DNA from: Mycolicibacter heraklionensis
GTDB lineage: Bacteria > Actinomycetota > Actinomycetes > Mycobacteriales > Mycobacteriaceae
Reading direction: 5' to 3'
Assembly (NCBI RefSeq): GCF_019645815.1
Contig: NZ_CP080997.1
Span: 3,228,880-3,292,879, forward strand
DNA length: 64,000 nt
Shown here: in pieces, positions 40,539 to 47,892 of the stretch
Layout: every line of letters begins with the position of its first letter
Position numbering within the stretch: the stretch's first letter is position 1
Translations under genes and position numbers: made by a program
Notes under the pieces: generated by a model
Seen by the model: the letters and a program-made list of their open reading frames with translations, nothing else
Told to the model about the DNA's origin: nothing
Database searches by the model: none

Positions 40539-40942
40539 TCGTCCGCACCCTCGCCGAGATCAAGGGCACCGACCGCGACGTCCAGTCCAAGACCTGGAAC
40601 AGCCAGCGACTGCTGCTGGCCCGCGACGGACAGCGGTTCTCCCTGCACGAGACGTGCCTTTACGCCGGCACGGAGACCTCGATGTGGTACGCCAACCACG
40701 TCGAGGCGGTGTACTGCGTCGGCGGCGAAGGCGAGCTGATCAACGACGAGACCGGCGAAGTGCATCCGCTGCGCGACGGCACGTTGTACCTGCTCGACGG
40801 TCACGAGCACCACCGCGTCGCCGCCCACACCGACCTGCGCATGGTGTGCGTGTTCGACCCGCCGGTGACCGGGCAGGAGGTGCACGACGAGACCGGCGCG
40901 TACCCCCTGTTGACTGAACAACCGCAGGAGACGGCATCGTGA
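40535..40942 (+). CDS. ectC: L-ectoine synthase
   Basis: 135 residues, cupin fold. [32 protein letters not shown] is the typical EctC start; [30 protein letters not shown] and [30 protein letters not shown] hold the barrel and metal-site residues. It cyclises N-gamma-acetyl-diaminobutyrate to ectoine. Overlaps of 4 bp with both ectB and ectD. Confidence 0.97.
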   Translation: MIVRTLAEIKGTDRDVQSKTWNSQRLLLARDGQRFSLHETCLYAGTETSMWYANHVEAVYCVGGEGELINDETGEVHPLRDGTLYLLDGHEHHRVAAHTDLRMVCVFDPPVTGQEVHDETGAYPLLTEQPQETAS

Positions 40943-41841
40943 CCCCTCCCCTGACCGAAGCCCTCACCGACCACTACCCCACGCGCAACAACGTCACGAT
41001 CGGTATCGAACCCCGGCGCGACCCGGTGGTATGGACCGCAGAAGCCAACAGCGGCCCGTTGAGCCCGGCCCGTGTCGCGCAGTTCGACGCCGACGGATTT
41101 CTGGCCGTCGACACCCTGGTGGACACCGACGTCGTGGCGGATCTGCGTAACGAACTGGACCGCCTGCGGGCCGACGCTGCGCTGGCCGCCGACGAACGCT
41201 CGATCTGCGAGCGTGACAGCGGGCAGATCCGGTCGATCTTCGAGGTGCACCGGATCAGCCCGGCGTTCGCCGCGCTGGTCGCCGACCCGCGCCTGGTGGG
41301 ACCGGCCCGCCAGCTGCTGGGCTCCGACGTCTATGTGCACCAGAGCCGGGTCAACTTCAAGCCGGGTTTCAACGGCCGAGAGTTCTACTGGCACTCCGAT
41401 TTTGAGACCTGGCACGCCGAAGACGGAATGCCCGCTCCGCGCGCGGTCAGCGTCTCGGTGGCGCTGACGGAGAACCTGGACAGCAACGGGTCGCTGATGA
41501 TCATGCCCGGTTCGCACCGCTGGTTCGTATCGTGCCCGGGCCAGACCCCGCCGGATCACTACCGCTCGTCGCTCAAACAGCAGGAAATCGGCACACCTGA
41601 CGACGCGAGCCTGACCTGGCTGGCCGATCAGCACGGGATTCGTCAGATCACCGGCCCAGCCGGATCCGCGGTGTTCTTCGACTCCAACTGCATGCACGGG
41701 TCGAGCAGCAACATCACCCCGTATGCGCGCTCGAACGTATTCATCGTCTACAACAGCGTGGACAACGCCCTGGTGGAGCCGTTCGGCGCTGCCGCTCCGC
41801 GACCGACATTCATCGCCAGCCGCGTCTTCGACCCGGTGTAG
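40939..41841 (+). CDS. ectD: Ectoine 5-hydroxylase
   Basis: 300 residues, Fe(II)/2-oxoglutarate dioxygenase. The iron triad is H152, D154 (in [15 protein letters not shown]) and H253 (CMHGSSSN); the family signature [21 protein letters not shown] is complete. It hydroxylates ectoine to 5-hydroxyectoine, a stress protectant against salt, heat and drying. GTG start within the 4-bp overlap with ectC. Confidence 0.97.
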   Translation: MTPPLTEALTDHYPTRNNVTIGIEPRRDPVVWTAEANSGPLSPARVAQFDADGFLAVDTLVDTDVVADLRNELDRLRADAALAADERSICERDSGQIRSIFEVHRISPAFAALVADPRLVGPARQLLGSDVYVHQSRVNFKPGFNGREFYWHSDFETWHAEDGMPAPRAVSVSVALTENLDSNGSLMIMPGSHRWFVSCPGQTPPDHYRSSLKQQEIGTPDDASLTWLADQHGIRQITGPAGSAVFFDSNCMHGSSSNITPYARSNVFIVYNSVDNALVEPFGAAAPRPTFIASRVFDPV

Positions 41842-41863
41842 AGCTGGGCGGAAAGGGACTGCT

Positions 41864-42355
41864 GTGGCACGTTTCCTGTCCATCACGCTGACCGGACGTG
41901 GGGTGTCGTGCCGGGCGCGGCTGCTCGACGAGCAGGCGCCCCTGACCTGCGCCGTGGTCTGGGAAGCGTTGCCCGTCGCCGGCCAGGCCTATCACGGCAA
42001 ATATGCCCGCAACGAGGTCTACACGCTGTTGCCGCCGTTGGGCTCCCCGGGCCGGGAAAACACCACGGTCACACCGATCCCCGGCGACGTCTGCTTCTTC
42101 GACTTCGACGCCGGTGACATCGGCAACCCCGCCTATGGCTACGACGAAGGCGGGCAGGCGAATTCACCGCTGGGCGCCACCGACCTGGCGATCTTCTACG
42201 GCCGCAACAACCTGTTGGTCAACGGCGATGTCGGGTGGGTGCCCGGCAATGTCTTCGCCACCATCGAGGACGGCCTGACCGAGATGGCCGCCGCCTGCAA
42301 CGACTTGTGGATGGCCGGCGCGGTTGGCGAGAAGCTGGCCTTCGCGCGGGCTTAG
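41864..42355 (+). CDS. DUF3830-family cyclophilin-like protein
   Basis: 163 residues: VARFLSITLTGRGVSCRARLLDEQAPLTCAVVWEALP, GKYARNEVYTLLPPL, GDVCFFDFDAGD and DLAIFYGRNNLL fit the DUF3830 family, related to cyclophilin-like small beta barrels. No enzymatic role is established. GTG 41864 follows GAAAGGGA and lies 22 bp after ectD, so it is probably co-transcribed with the hydroxyectoine genes. The stop overlaps the stop of the convergent amidase (TTAG). In my recollection DUF3830 genes often sit near amidases and racemase-like genes, as here, which may be its real functional context. Confidence 0.8.
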   Translation: MARFLSITLTGRGVSCRARLLDEQAPLTCAVVWEALPVAGQAYHGKYARNEVYTLLPPLGSPGRENTTVTPIPGDVCFFDFDAGDIGNPAYGYDEGGQANSPLGATDLAIFYGRNNLLVNGDVGWVPGNVFATIEDGLTEMAAACNDLWMAGAVGEKLAFARA

Positions 42356-43722
42356 CCCAATACGCGCTCGGCGAACAAACCGGCCGCCAGCACCAGATCG
42401 TCGCTGTGCCGCGGACCGATGATCTGCAAGCCGATCGGCAGGCCCTCCGACGTAGCACCGATCGGGATGCTCAGCGCCGGCTGTTGAGTCATGTTGAACG
42501 GGTAGGTGAACGGCGTCCACTGAGCCCACCACCGCATGCCGGAATCGATCGGAACGTCATGGCCGGCGGCGAAGGCCGCAATCGGGGTGGTCGGTGTGAT
42601 CAGCAGATTGTGCCGTTCGTGGAACCGTCCCATGGCCACGCCCAGATCCACACAGACCTGCCGGGCCGCCAGGTAGTCAACGCCGGAAACCGCGGCCCCC
42701 CGATCCCACATGTCGGCCAGTCCGGGATCGACGAGCCCGCGGTCGCTTTCGCGGCCGCGCAGGCTGCCGGCCGCACCGGTTGCCCACAGCACCTCGAAGG
42801 CGTCGATCGGATCGGAGAAACCGGGGTCGGCCGCCAGGACGTTCAGCCCGGCATCGGCGAGTGCTTGGACCGCCTCGGCCACCGCGGACTCGATCTGTGG
42901 GTCGACGTCGACGTATCCCAGGGCCGGCGAATACGCGACGTCGAGACCGACCACGTCGCGGCGGAGCTCGCCGCGGTAGGTGGTCAGCGTCGGCGGAAGC
43001 GACGTGGGGTCGCGGTGATCGGGCAGCGCGATGATGTCCAACAGCATGGCGGCATCCTCGACGGTCCGGGTGATCGGCCCGGCGTGCGCCAGCGGACCGA
43101 ACGGGCTGATCGGATACATCGGCACCCGCCCGTGGGTGGGTTTGAAACCGACCACCCCGCAGAAGCTCGCGGGGATGCGGATGCTGCCGCCGCCGTCGGT
43201 GCCGATCGCCAGCGGCGCCATCCCGGCGGCGACCGCGGCGGCGCTGCCGCCCGAGGAGCCCCCCGCGGTGCGCGTGGTATCGGCGGGGTTGCGGGTGATG
43301 CCGGTCCGCGGGCTGTCGGTCACGCCTTTCCATGCCAGTTCCGGGGTGGTGGTCTTGCCGAGCAGCACCATGCCGTCATTGCGGACCTTGTCCACCGCCG
43401 GGCTGTCGTCGGGCCACGGCCCCGCCGGATCGGCGAGCAGCGATCCCCGCAGGGTCGGCCAACCGGCGGTGTGGAAGACGTCTTTGACTGCGATCGGCAC
43501 TCCGTCGAGCAGGCCCTTGGTGTAGTTGCCGCCCCAGCGGACCTCGGACTGGCGGGCCTCGGAGAGCGCGGCCTCTTCGTCGACCAGACAGAAGGCGTTG
43601 ACCTCGCCGTCGCGTTCGCCGATCGCCGCGAGGGCGGCCGCGGTGGCTTCCACCGGTGACAGCTCGCCGGAGGTGTAGGCGGCGACCAGTTGCAGGGCGG
43701 TCAGTTCGGTGGGGTCAGTCAT
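42352..43722 (-). CDS. Amidase-signature family hydrolase
   Basis: 456 residues. The Ser-cisSer-Lys triad is visible: K80 in DGVPIAVKDVFHT, Ser in TAGGSSGGSAA (156-160) and nucleophile S180 in IGTDGGGSIRIPASFCG. This fold hydrolyses amides (GatA, allophanate hydrolase, various carboxamides), and the substrate cannot be told from sequence. The ATG at 43722 has an ideal AAGGAGG ribosome site overlapping the stop of the 2-hydroxyacid dehydrogenase gene, so the two are an operon. Confidence 0.9.
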   Translation of the reverse strand: MTDPTELTALQLVAAYTSGELSPVEATAAALAAIGERDGEVNAFCLVDEEAALSEARQSEVRWGGNYTKGLLDGVPIAVKDVFHTAGWPTLRGSLLADPAGPWPDDSPAVDKVRNDGMVLLGKTTTPELAWKGVTDSPRTGITRNPADTTRTAGGSSGGSAAAVAAGMAPLAIGTDGGGSIRIPASFCGVVGFKPTHGRVPMYPISPFGPLAHAGPITRTVEDAAMLLDIIALPDHRDPTSLPPTLTTYRGELRRDVVGLDVAYSPALGYVDVDPQIESAVAEAVQALADAGLNVLAADPGFSDPIDAFEVLWATGAAGSLRGRESDRGLVDPGLADMWDRGAAVSGVDYLAARQVCVDLGVAMGRFHERHNLLITPTTPIAAFAAGHDVPIDSGMRWWAQWTPFTYPFNMTQQPALSIPIGATSEGLPIGLQIIGPRHSDDLVLAAGLFAERVLG

Positions 43723-43733
43723 GCGACGCCTCC

Positions 43734-44699
43734 TTAACCGGTTCCGCTCGCCGCCGACACGCGGCGCTTGTCGACGACGTTGTGCAGGGGTTGTCCGGAC
43801 ATATACCGGTGAAAATTGGCAACGAACTGCTGCTGCAACGTGTTTCGCCAACCCCTGATGTCACCACTGTTGTGGGGCGTCAGGCGTACATTGGGGGCGC
43901 TCCACAACGGATGGTCGGCTGGAAGGGGCTCCGGGTCGACGACATCGAGGGCCGCGCCGGCAATGACACCGGCCTGCAGCGCCGCCACCAGCGCGCCGGT
44001 GTCGACCAGCTCGCCGCGGCCCACGTTGATCAGTCGCGCCGTCGGCCGCATTGCGTCAAGCACGCCGGCATCGACCATGCCCCGGGTCTGCGGCGTCAAT
44101 GGCGCCGCCAGCACCACATAGTCGGCGTCGGTGACCGCGGCGAGCAGATCCGTGGTGATCGCGCCGAAGTCGGGATCCTCGCGGGCGCCGCGTCCGACAC
44201 CGCGCACCGACATTCCGGTCGCACGCAGCAACCGGGCGATGGCCCGCCCGACGGGTCCTGGCCCGACGATCGTGACCGACGCCCCGGCAATCGGCTCGCT
44301 GTCGAAGTGCTCCCACCGCCGGCCACGCTGAGCGTCCCAGGACCGCCGGAAATCCTTGGCGAAGGCCAGGATCTGCCCCAGCACATATTCGGCTATGGGC
44401 TCCTCGAAGATGCCGCGGGAATTGGTGACGACGACATCGCTGTCGATCAGCTCGTCGAACAGCACCGCGTCCACCCCGATGGCGGCAACCTGAACCCAGC
44501 GCAACGCGTCTGCCGAAGGCCATACCGATTTCAGTGCGGGAGAAGAGAAATCGTATAGGAACAGCACGTCGGCGCCGACGATTCCGTCGGCCAGCCGCGA
44601 CGACGGAACCATGCGCAGCTCCGCATCTGCGCTGATCGAATCGAGTTGGGCGGGAACCGACTCGCCGTGCTGGACGGTCACCACCGGCCGCGCGTCCAC
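43734..44699 (-). CDS. D-isomer-specific 2-hydroxyacid dehydrogenase
   Basis: 321 residues. The NAD loop VTIVGPGPVGRAIARLLRATG and the catalytic trio Arg (INVGRGELVDTGAL), Glu (DVVDPEPLP) and His (LTPHNSG) are present. It reduces 2-keto acids or oxidises 2-hydroxy acids with NAD(P). GTG 44699 (VDARPVVTVQHGES) is chosen because a TTGACA-N17-TACGGT promoter on the minus strand puts transcription start at this codon; the frame stays open upstream without homology. It forms an operon with the amidase and is divergent from the racemase-like genes. Confidence 0.88.
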   Translation of the reverse strand: MDARPVVTVQHGESVPAQLDSISADAELRMVPSSRLADGIVGADVLFLYDFSSPALKSVWPSADALRWVQVAAIGVDAVLFDELIDSDVVVTNSRGIFEEPIAEYVLGQILAFAKDFRRSWDAQRGRRWEHFDSEPIAGASVTIVGPGPVGRAIARLLRATGMSVRGVGRGAREDPDFGAITTDLLAAVTDADYVVLAAPLTPQTRGMVDAGVLDAMRPTARLINVGRGELVDTGALVAALQAGVIAGAALDVVDPEPLPADHPLWSAPNVRLTPHNSGDIRGWRNTLQQQFVANFHRYMSGQPLHNVVDKRRVSAASGTG

Positions 44700-44700
44700 A

Positions 44701-44739
44701 TTGACACCGTAAAAACAGATCGTATGATTGTCAACAATC
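44701..44739. promoter_or_regulatory. Back-to-back promoters sharing a palindromic (GntR-type) operator
   Basis: Plus strand: TTGACA (44701-44706), 16 bp, TATGAT (44723-44728), an unusually strong promoter. Minus strand: TTGACA (44734-44729), 17 bp, TACGGT (44711-44706), ending at the GTG of the dehydrogenase gene. The perfect palindrome GATTGTCAACAATC (44726-44739) overlaps the plus -10 and the minus -35. The TTGT-N2-ACAA form is typical of FadR/GntR operators, and a GntR gene is third in the plus-strand operon. Confidence 0.78.
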
Positions 44740-44768
44740 CAGGGCTGTCCTGGGGGTGGAACGTCGGT

Positions 44769-45539
44769 ATGGGGAAACCCATGGATCTGTCCCTCTTGCC
44801 GGACTTCGACGGGCCGGTCGATCAGCGCGGTGTCGGCATCATCGCGCCGTTCGATCTGGCCATCGAACGCGAACTGTGGCGCTGGATCCCCGCCGAGGTG
44901 ACCCTGCATCTGGCACGCACCCACTACGAACCGGTCCCGGTGAGCCGGGCCATGGCCGAACTGGTGTCCGACACCAACCACCTACAGGCGGCAACCCGCG
45001 ACGTGCTGCACGTCGAGCCGGAGGTAGTCGCCTACCTGTGCGCGTCGGGCAGCTTCATTCACGGCGTCGAGTACGAGAAGACGCTGGTCACTGCGATCGA
45101 AGCCGCCGGCGCCAAGGCAGCGGTCACCACGTCGGGAGCACTGGCTGAAGCGATTGTCGCGCTGGACATCTCGCGGATCAGCGTGCTGACCCCATACGAC
45201 GAGGAGCTGACCGACCTGCTGCGAGTGTTCTTGAACCAGCTCGGGGTCAGCGTGCTGCATTCGGATCATCTGGGCCTGGGCGGCGGGATCTGGAAGGTCA
45301 ACTACCGCACGGTGGCCGAACGGATCCTGGCCGCGGACCGCCCGGATTCGCAGGCCATCTTCGTCAGCTGCACCAACCTGCGGACCTACGACATCATCGC
45401 TCCCCTGGAGCAGATGCTGGGCAAGCCGATACTGACGGCCAACCAACTGACGATGTGGGCGTGTTTGGGCCGGATGGACCTGCCGATGATGGGTCCAGGG
45501 CGGTGGCTCCGCGACGTCTTCACCGGAGCCCCGCAATGA
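44769..45539 (+). CDS. Asp/Glu racemase-superfamily protein 1 (maleate isomerase/AMDase-like)
   Basis: 256 residues. Both catalytic cysteines of the racemase fold are in place: C91 in AYLCASGSFIHG and C201 in FVSCTNLRTYD. The first motif (C-x-SGS) matches maleate cis-trans isomerases and arylmalonate decarboxylases more than hydantoin racemases. ATG 44769 follows GGGGGTGGA; an upstream in-frame ATG at 44724 overlaps the promoter and operator and is rejected. First gene of a three-gene operon, ATGA-coupled to the next. Confidence 0.88.
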   Translation: MGKPMDLSLLPDFDGPVDQRGVGIIAPFDLAIERELWRWIPAEVTLHLARTHYEPVPVSRAMAELVSDTNHLQAATRDVLHVEPEVVAYLCASGSFIHGVEYEKTLVTAIEAAGAKAAVTTSGALAEAIVALDISRISVLTPYDEELTDLLRVFLNQLGVSVLHSDHLGLGGGIWKVNYRTVAERILAADRPDSQAIFVSCTNLRTYDIIAPLEQMLGKPILTANQLTMWACLGRMDLPMMGPGRWLRDVFTGAPQ

Positions 45540-46258
45540 CCACCACCCAACCGACCGTCGGGTTCATCTATCCCGACCACGCCGCCGAGTCCGACTATCC
45601 GCGCGCCGCCCACTTGCTGGGTGTGCACCTGCCGGTGGCGCACATCTACGGCACCGACTTGCACGCCGTGCCGGAGCTGATGGATCTCGGCAGCCCGGAC
45701 AAACTCGCCTGGGGAGCGGCGCTGCTGGCGCCGCAGCGGCCCGCCGCGGTGGTCTGGGCATGCACTTCGGGCAGCTTTGTATTCGGGCCCTCCGGCGCCG
45801 CCGAGCAGGTCGATCGGCTGGCGACGGAAGCCGGCGTGCCCGCCTCGAGCACGTCGTTCGCCTTCGTGCACGCCCTGGCCGCGCTCGGCTGTCGCCACGT
45901 CGCGGTGGCGGCCAGCTATCCGCGCGAGATCGCCGAGCTGTTCGTGAATTTCGTTGCCGCCCACGGTGTCACCGTTGAAACGATGGGCGATGCCGGCATC
46001 CCCACCGCCGCACAGGTGGGCCGACTGACACCAAGCGACGTGCGGGAATTGGCGCTGCGCAATGACTCACCCCGAGCAGAGGCACTGTTGATCCCCGACA
46101 CCGCCATGCACACCGTCGACCAAATCGACGAGCTCGAGCGACTGCTCGGCAAGCCGGTCCTGACCGCCAACGCGGTGACGGTGTGGGAGGGTTTGCGCAT
46201 CGCCGGGATAACCCGGCGGACCACCGGGCTGGGCGCATTGTTCGAGGATGGGCGATGA
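45536..46258 (+). CDS. Asp/Glu racemase-superfamily protein 2, lacking the second cysteine
   Basis: 240 residues with the same fold. The first cysteine is present (C76 in VWACTSGSFVFG), but the position of the second reads LLIPDTAMHT, with Asp188 where the paralogue has Cys201. A two-base racemase or isomerase mechanism is therefore unlikely; decarboxylase- or lyase-like chemistry, or a regulatory partner role, are possibilities. The start overlaps the stop of paralogue 1 and the end overlaps the GntR start (both ATGA). Confidence 0.85.
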   Translation: MTTTQPTVGFIYPDHAAESDYPRAAHLLGVHLPVAHIYGTDLHAVPELMDLGSPDKLAWGAALLAPQRPAAVVWACTSGSFVFGPSGAAEQVDRLATEAGVPASSTSFAFVHALAALGCRHVAVAASYPREIAELFVNFVAAHGVTVETMGDAGIPTAAQVGRLTPSDVRELALRNDSPRAEALLIPDTAMHTVDQIDELERLLGKPVLTANAVTVWEGLRIAGITRRTTGLGALFEDGR

Positions 46259-46947
46259 CAATCTCACATGATGCCGGGTTCGAGCCGTTGAGCCGGCCCT
46301 CGACGGCCGAGCTGATCGCCGAACGGCTCCGGGAGGCGATCACCCGCGGCCGGCTGGCACCGGGTCAACAACTCGGCGAAGCGAGCCTGGCCGCGCAGTT
46401 CGCGGTGTCGCGCGGCCCGCTACGTGAGGCGATGCAGCGACTGGTGGCCGAAGGGTTGCTGCGCAGTGAACGCAACCGGGGCATCTTCGTCGTCGAACTC
46501 ACCGATGACGATGTCCGCGACGTGTACCAGGCCCGCAAGGCCATCGAACGCGCCGCCGTAATCGAAGTGCTGCGCGGTGACCCCCGCGTCGCGGCGGCGC
46601 GACTGCGTGGCCCGGTGGAAGCCCTGCGTGTTGCCGCCTCCCGAGGCGACGGCGCGGCGGCGGCCGATGCCGACCAGGAGTTTCACGAGGTGTTGGTCGA
46701 CTGTGCCGGCAGTCCTCGACTGCACCGCGCGATGCGGACGCTGCTGTCGGAAACGCGAATCCTGCTCGGCGAACTCGAAGAGGCCTATCCCGACCTGCGC
46801 GAGCAGGTCACCGAACATGTCGTGCTGCGCAAGGCGATCGGCGCCAGAAACGAAGAACTGGCGATCCGGCTGATCGACGAACACATGGACGATGCGGTGC
46901 GCCGCCTGTTGGCGCGCCGAGGACAGCTGCTTCTGGCGCCGTCGTAG
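46255..46947 (+). CDS. GntR-family (FadR/FCD subfamily) transcriptional regulator
   Basis: 230 residues: a winged helix near 15-80 (AELIAERLREAITRGRLAPGQQLGEASLAAQFAVSRGPLREAMQRL) and an all-helical FCD effector domain with metal-binding His/Asp residues (DQEFHEVLVDCAG, EHVVLRKAI, LIDEHMDDA). FCD regulators sense small carboxylates. Co-transcribed with the racemase-like genes; it very likely binds the palindrome at 44726-44739, autoregulating and controlling the amidase/dehydrogenase operon. Confidence 0.92.
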   Translation: MTISHDAGFEPLSRPSTAELIAERLREAITRGRLAPGQQLGEASLAAQFAVSRGPLREAMQRLVAEGLLRSERNRGIFVVELTDDDVRDVYQARKAIERAAVIEVLRGDPRVAAARLRGPVEALRVAASRGDGAAAADADQEFHEVLVDCAGSPRLHRAMRTLLSETRILLGELEEAYPDLREQVTEHVVLRKAIGARNEELAIRLIDEHMDDAVRRLLARRGQLLLAPS

Positions 46948-46950
46948 CTG

Positions 46951-47769
46951 CTAGCCGATCTGGTCGCCGATCTCTTTGGCCGCCTCGACCAGCACACCGG
47001 CCACCCCTCGGTACTGTGAGCTGCTCAGTCGGTGAACGGGCGCAGCGGCGTTGAGTGCCAGCAGCACACCTGGGGCGCGCGTGGGGATGGGGACCGCGAC
47101 TGAGGCGACTCCTTCTTCACTCCCCTCCCGGTTCACCGCGTACCCCTGTTGTCGTATCCGACTGAGCTCGCGTTGCAGCTCCGTCCTGGTGCCGACCGAA
47201 TGTGCCGTCACGCGCTCCAGCGCATCGTCTGGGTACAGATGGGCAATGTCGACATCAGACAGGCGCGCCAGCAGCGCCTTGCCGGTCGAGGTGCAGTGCG
47301 CGGGCATGGTGCGCCCGAGCCTTGAGGCAACCCGAACGGCAGCCGGCCCCTCGGCGGCTGCGATGAAGCGAACCCTGGCGCCCTCGAGCATTCCCAGATG
47401 GACCGACTCGTTGAGGCGTTCACTGAGGCGAAGCAGGACCGGTTTTGCCGCATTCTCGATATCGATGCGGTTGAACACCGAAAACGCCACGCTCATCAGC
47501 GCCGGCCCGGGGTGATACGCCTTCGACACCGGATCCTGGCGCACGAAGCCCCGGTATTGCAGCATGGCCAACAGGCGATGGGCCGTCGAGGATGCGACGC
47601 CCAAGTGCTTCGCCGCGTCGGTCAAACGGATCTGCGGCTGCTCTCCCAGCAGCAGCAGAAGCTTCAGCGCCCTGTCCACCGACCCGATCGGATACTGCGG
47701 CACGCCCCACTCCGGAGCCGCGGCGCCAGCGCCGTCGGCAGTGGCCCGGAGAAGCTCATCGCTCTGCAT
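46951..47769 (-). CDS. IclR-family regulator of the aromatic-acid operon
   Basis: 272 residues. The winged helix (SVDRALKLLLLLGEQPQIRLTDAAKHLGVASSTAHRLLAML) precedes an IclR effector domain (MPAHCTSTGKALLARL, NREGSEEGVASVAVPI). Divergent from the Rieske oxygenase operon over 123 bp. IclR proteins such as PcaR and PobR often activate protocatechuate genes in response to aromatic acids; control of the adjacent operon is inferred. Its ATG lies inside one of the two operator-like repeats. Confidence 0.92.
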   Translation of the reverse strand: MQSDELLRATADGAGAAAPEWGVPQYPIGSVDRALKLLLLLGEQPQIRLTDAAKHLGVASSTAHRLLAMLQYRGFVRQDPVSKAYHPGPALMSVAFSVFNRIDIENAAKPVLLRLSERLNESVHLGMLEGARVRFIAAAEGPAAVRVASRLGRTMPAHCTSTGKALLARLSDVDIAHLYPDDALERVTAHSVGTRTELQRELSRIRQQGYAVNREGSEEGVASVAVPIPTRAPGVLLALNAAAPVHRLSSSQYRGVAGVLVEAAKEIGDQIG

Positions 47770-47780
47770 ACCAGAGATCG
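47762..47780. promoter_or_regulatory. Operator-like repeat 1 at the IclR start codon
   Basis: CTCTG-CATAC-CAGAG, a perfect 5+5+5 inverted repeat within a 19-bp sequence repeated at 47847-47865 with one mismatch. It covers the IclR start codon (47767-47769), a position suited to autorepression. Confidence 0.65.
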
Positions 47781-47846
47781 TACTCAGCGTTGTTGACCTT
47801 TAATCCGTCGTCCTGGCAAAGTTTTCTGCACGCCCCGAAAAGTTTT

Positions 47847-47865
47847 CTCTGCATACCAGACATCG
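47847..47865. promoter_or_regulatory. Operator-like repeat 2 upstream of the Rieske oxygenase operon
   Basis: Second copy (18 of 19 bases identical) of the element at 47762, same orientation, 85 bp away and 28 bp before the alpha-subunit ATG. The core TCTG-N5-CAGA is retained. A related half-copy, GTTTTCTGCA, lies at 47821-47830. Confidence 0.62.
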
Positions 47866-47892
47866 CGGGCCTTCAAGACTGGAGACGCATCG

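Noticed and set aside
44724..44768. Upstream ATG 44724 as start of the first racemase-like gene
   Set aside because: It lies within the -10 box and operator, upstream of the expected transcription start; ATG 44769 has a good ribosome site.
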